Source: Sphingobacterium micropteri (GTDB taxonomy: Bacteria > Bacteroidota > Bacteroidia > Sphingobacteriales > Sphingobacteriaceae). Taken from it: a stretch of DNA of 64,000 nucleotides. The position numbers were made by a program, and so were the translations under genes. The notes under the pieces are model-generated. The model made no database searches. It saw only the letters and a program-made list of their open reading frames with translations, and was not told the DNA's origin. Shown here one piece after another: positions 62,726-64,000 of this stretch. Numbering within the stretch: position 1 is the first letter of the stretch; each line of letters starts with the position of its first letter. The stretch lies in the NCBI RefSeq assembly GCF_014692515.1, contig NZ_JACOIK010000003.1:310001-374000 (forward strand). Direction: 5' to 3'.

Positions 62726-63976
62726 ATGACAGATAAAGATTCAAGTCAAACTATTACGTATTCCGTCGCTTATCGTGTCGCTTTAATTTGCCTGTTTATT
62801 ACCATAATAGCGGTAATAACCTTGTTGCTTATACCACTACTTGGGTATCCACTTCCTATACCAAGAGGTTCGGAATTGGTAGCCATTTTGCTTGTAGTCA
62901 TACTATATAAATTTTTCAACTACACCCGTTATGTTTTCCGTTGGAGCGCCGTGCTATATCGAAACGGGATCGACGTTTTCGATCCGAAGCGCGGAAAACT
63001 ATCCTATCGTTGGGAAAGAGATCTGGTGAGCATTAGAGATTTCAATCTGAATCTACTCGTCATCTTTTCTGGAGAAGATAATAAAAAGCGAGATTATTCT
63101 TATAAAATTAGTAAATGGATAAGCAGTCAACGGTTAATTGTCCAATCCAATATAGAATATGCCAAGAATGGGAAGAACGAAAAACTCAGGATCAGTGTGC
63201 AACAGCGGAAAGAGGTTATGGACGAGACACAGCAGATGTTTGATGATTTTCTTAAAAAGCATAAGTATAATCTGCCCTTTCTCGCCTATTGTCTTTCGTT
63301 GGGCACGACGGGTCTCACATGTGTCTATACCCTAATCGATATTTTATATTTTAAATTGTGGGTTGCCGTTGTTTTATGTGTAGCGGTAGCGCTGCAAATT
63401 ACGCTCGTTATCCAATACAGCAGGCTGTTTGCCCAGAAGCCACTATTAAAGCTTTGGGGTGCAACATTTGTGTCCGTAGCTGTGTTTACGTTCATTATGT
63501 TTGATAATGTGCATGCCGAGCGTGAATGGTTCTTTTTCCAGTGGGGTATTGTGTTTGGGTTGGTCGTTACACTATTTATTGTCGGTTTTGTACTGTATCA
63601 CGGTAAATATATATCCAACATATACAATTGGATACTATGTTTAGCTGTATTTGTATTATTCAGTTTATACTGTACTTCTGCTTTAAAGCTTGCCAATATG
63701 TTTGATGCCGGAGAAACTTTGCGATGGGAGCAGGGTACGACACGTTCGGTATGGCCTATTCCTATTATTATACCCGGAAATGATCCTGATTATATCAAAT
63801 TTGATAATACTGTTTGGGGAGTGAGAGGCATGGGGTTGTTCTTTTCCGATGAGATTAAAGAAAGTACCGACGATGCTCGGGTCGAGATACGGATATTTAA
63901 GGGGAGGCTTGGCGTACCGTGGTTTTATAAGAATTACCACGAAGATCAGAGCGATGATGCAAGGTTAATAAAGTAA
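62726..63976 (+). CDS. Uncharacterised polytopic membrane protein
   Basis: 416 residues from the ATG at 62726, chosen because the promoter lies just upstream and the earlier codons overlap an NTF2-like remnant. Two hydrophobic segments near the start (ALICLFITIIAVITLLLIPL, ELVAILLVVILYKFF), a 150-residue soluble section and about five more helices (FLAYCLSLGTTGLTCVYTLI, VALQITLVIQYSRLF). The last 60 residues are again soluble. I do not recognise a family. Confidence 0.75.
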   Translation: MTDKDSSQTITYSVAYRVALICLFITIIAVITLLLIPLLGYPLPIPRGSELVAILLVVILYKFFNYTRYVFRWSAVLYRNGIDVFDPKRGKLSYRWERDLVSIRDFNLNLLVIFSGEDNKKRDYSYKISKWISSQRLIVQSNIEYAKNGKNEKLRISVQQRKEVMDETQQMFDDFLKKHKYNLPFLAYCLSLGTTGLTCVYTLIDILYFKLWVAVVLCVAVALQITLVIQYSRLFAQKPLLKLWGATFVSVAVFTFIMFDNVHAEREWFFFQWGIVFGLVVTLFIVGFVLYHGKYISNIYNWILCLAVFVLFSLYCTSALKLANMFDAGETLRWEQGTTRSVWPIPIIIPGNDPDYIKFDNTVWGVRGMGLFFSDEIKESTDDARVEIRIFKGRLGVPWFYKNYHEDQSDDARLIK

Positions 63977-63980
63977 TATT

Positions 63981-64000
63981 ATGCATAGGGCAATCATACG
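63981..64000 (+). CDS. Possible start of the next gene, cut by the window end
   Basis: An ATG 4 nt after the previous stop opens a frame that runs off the window (MHRAII). Too short to judge. Confidence 0.25.

Overview
The window is chromosomal DNA from a member of the Bacteroidota, most likely the family Sphingobacteriaceae (the Olivibacter, Sphingobacterium and Pedobacter neighbourhood). The evidence is the rsh–fur–purA gene order, a bacillithiol gene (bshB1), DUF4294 and DUF3857 proteins, a FecI-type sigma factor, and repeated use of the Bacteroidota promoter pattern TTG-N19-21-TAnnTTTG instead of -35/-10 boxes. The genus is an inference.

Region 1 (1–34 kb) is mostly a conserved housekeeping backbone. 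It holds pabB (cut by the window edge), purA, a Fur-family regulator, the bifunctional (p)ppGpp enzyme, a glutathione-peroxidase-like protein, bshB1, mnmE, an NHEJ pair (ligD and ku, convergent), sigma-54, a class A penicillin-binding protein, a very large metalloprotease/beta-propeller/outer-membrane protein, a phage-repressor-like XRE-S24 gene with its operator, and rimP–nusA–infB.

Region 2 (34–48 kb) is semi-variable. It contains a ferredoxin-type reductase, tRNA-Arg(TCT), and tRNA-Ser(TGA) followed by two exact-length 160-bp tandem units that each end in a copy of the tRNA 3' end. An Ada-like/AlkB-like alkylation repair operon, a pair of DUF3857 transglutaminase-like proteins, an L,D-transpeptidase with Ser in place of the catalytic Cys, and a pyrophosphatase with an unusual C-terminal domain follow. 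Next come a chimeric sugar-dehydrogenase/acyl-carrier-protein gene, an ECF sigma factor with a truncated FecR, an NmrA-like protein and a MocR/PdxR-type regulator.

Region 3 (48–64 kb) is accessory DNA in active decay. Intact genes (CPBP protease, Fic, two NTF2-like paralogues, an ACR3-like transporter, GNAT, Rpn-family nuclease, DinB, VOC, XRE, a two-gene HipA-type kinase module, a lipoprotein, a membrane protein) lie among remnants of a MutT gene, an AlbA/RecG-like ATPase, a DUF3427 helicase and other genes. A segment of about 8 kb spacing occurs twice (50.28–51.9 kb and 58.2–60.0 kb) in the same order, with Fic in one copy where the other has a decayed gene plus the front of an XRE gene. 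Two families of hairpin repeats (called A and B here) mark gene ends through this region; family A also occurs in region 1.

The features most worth following up are the repeat families A and B, the tRNA-Ser tandem units, the duplicated decayed module around Fic, the chimeric dehydrogenase–ACP gene, the Cys-to-Ser L,D-transpeptidase, the kinase-first HipA-type pair and the compact promoter/terminator arrangement in front of rimP. No CRISPR array, complete insertion sequence or rRNA was seen.
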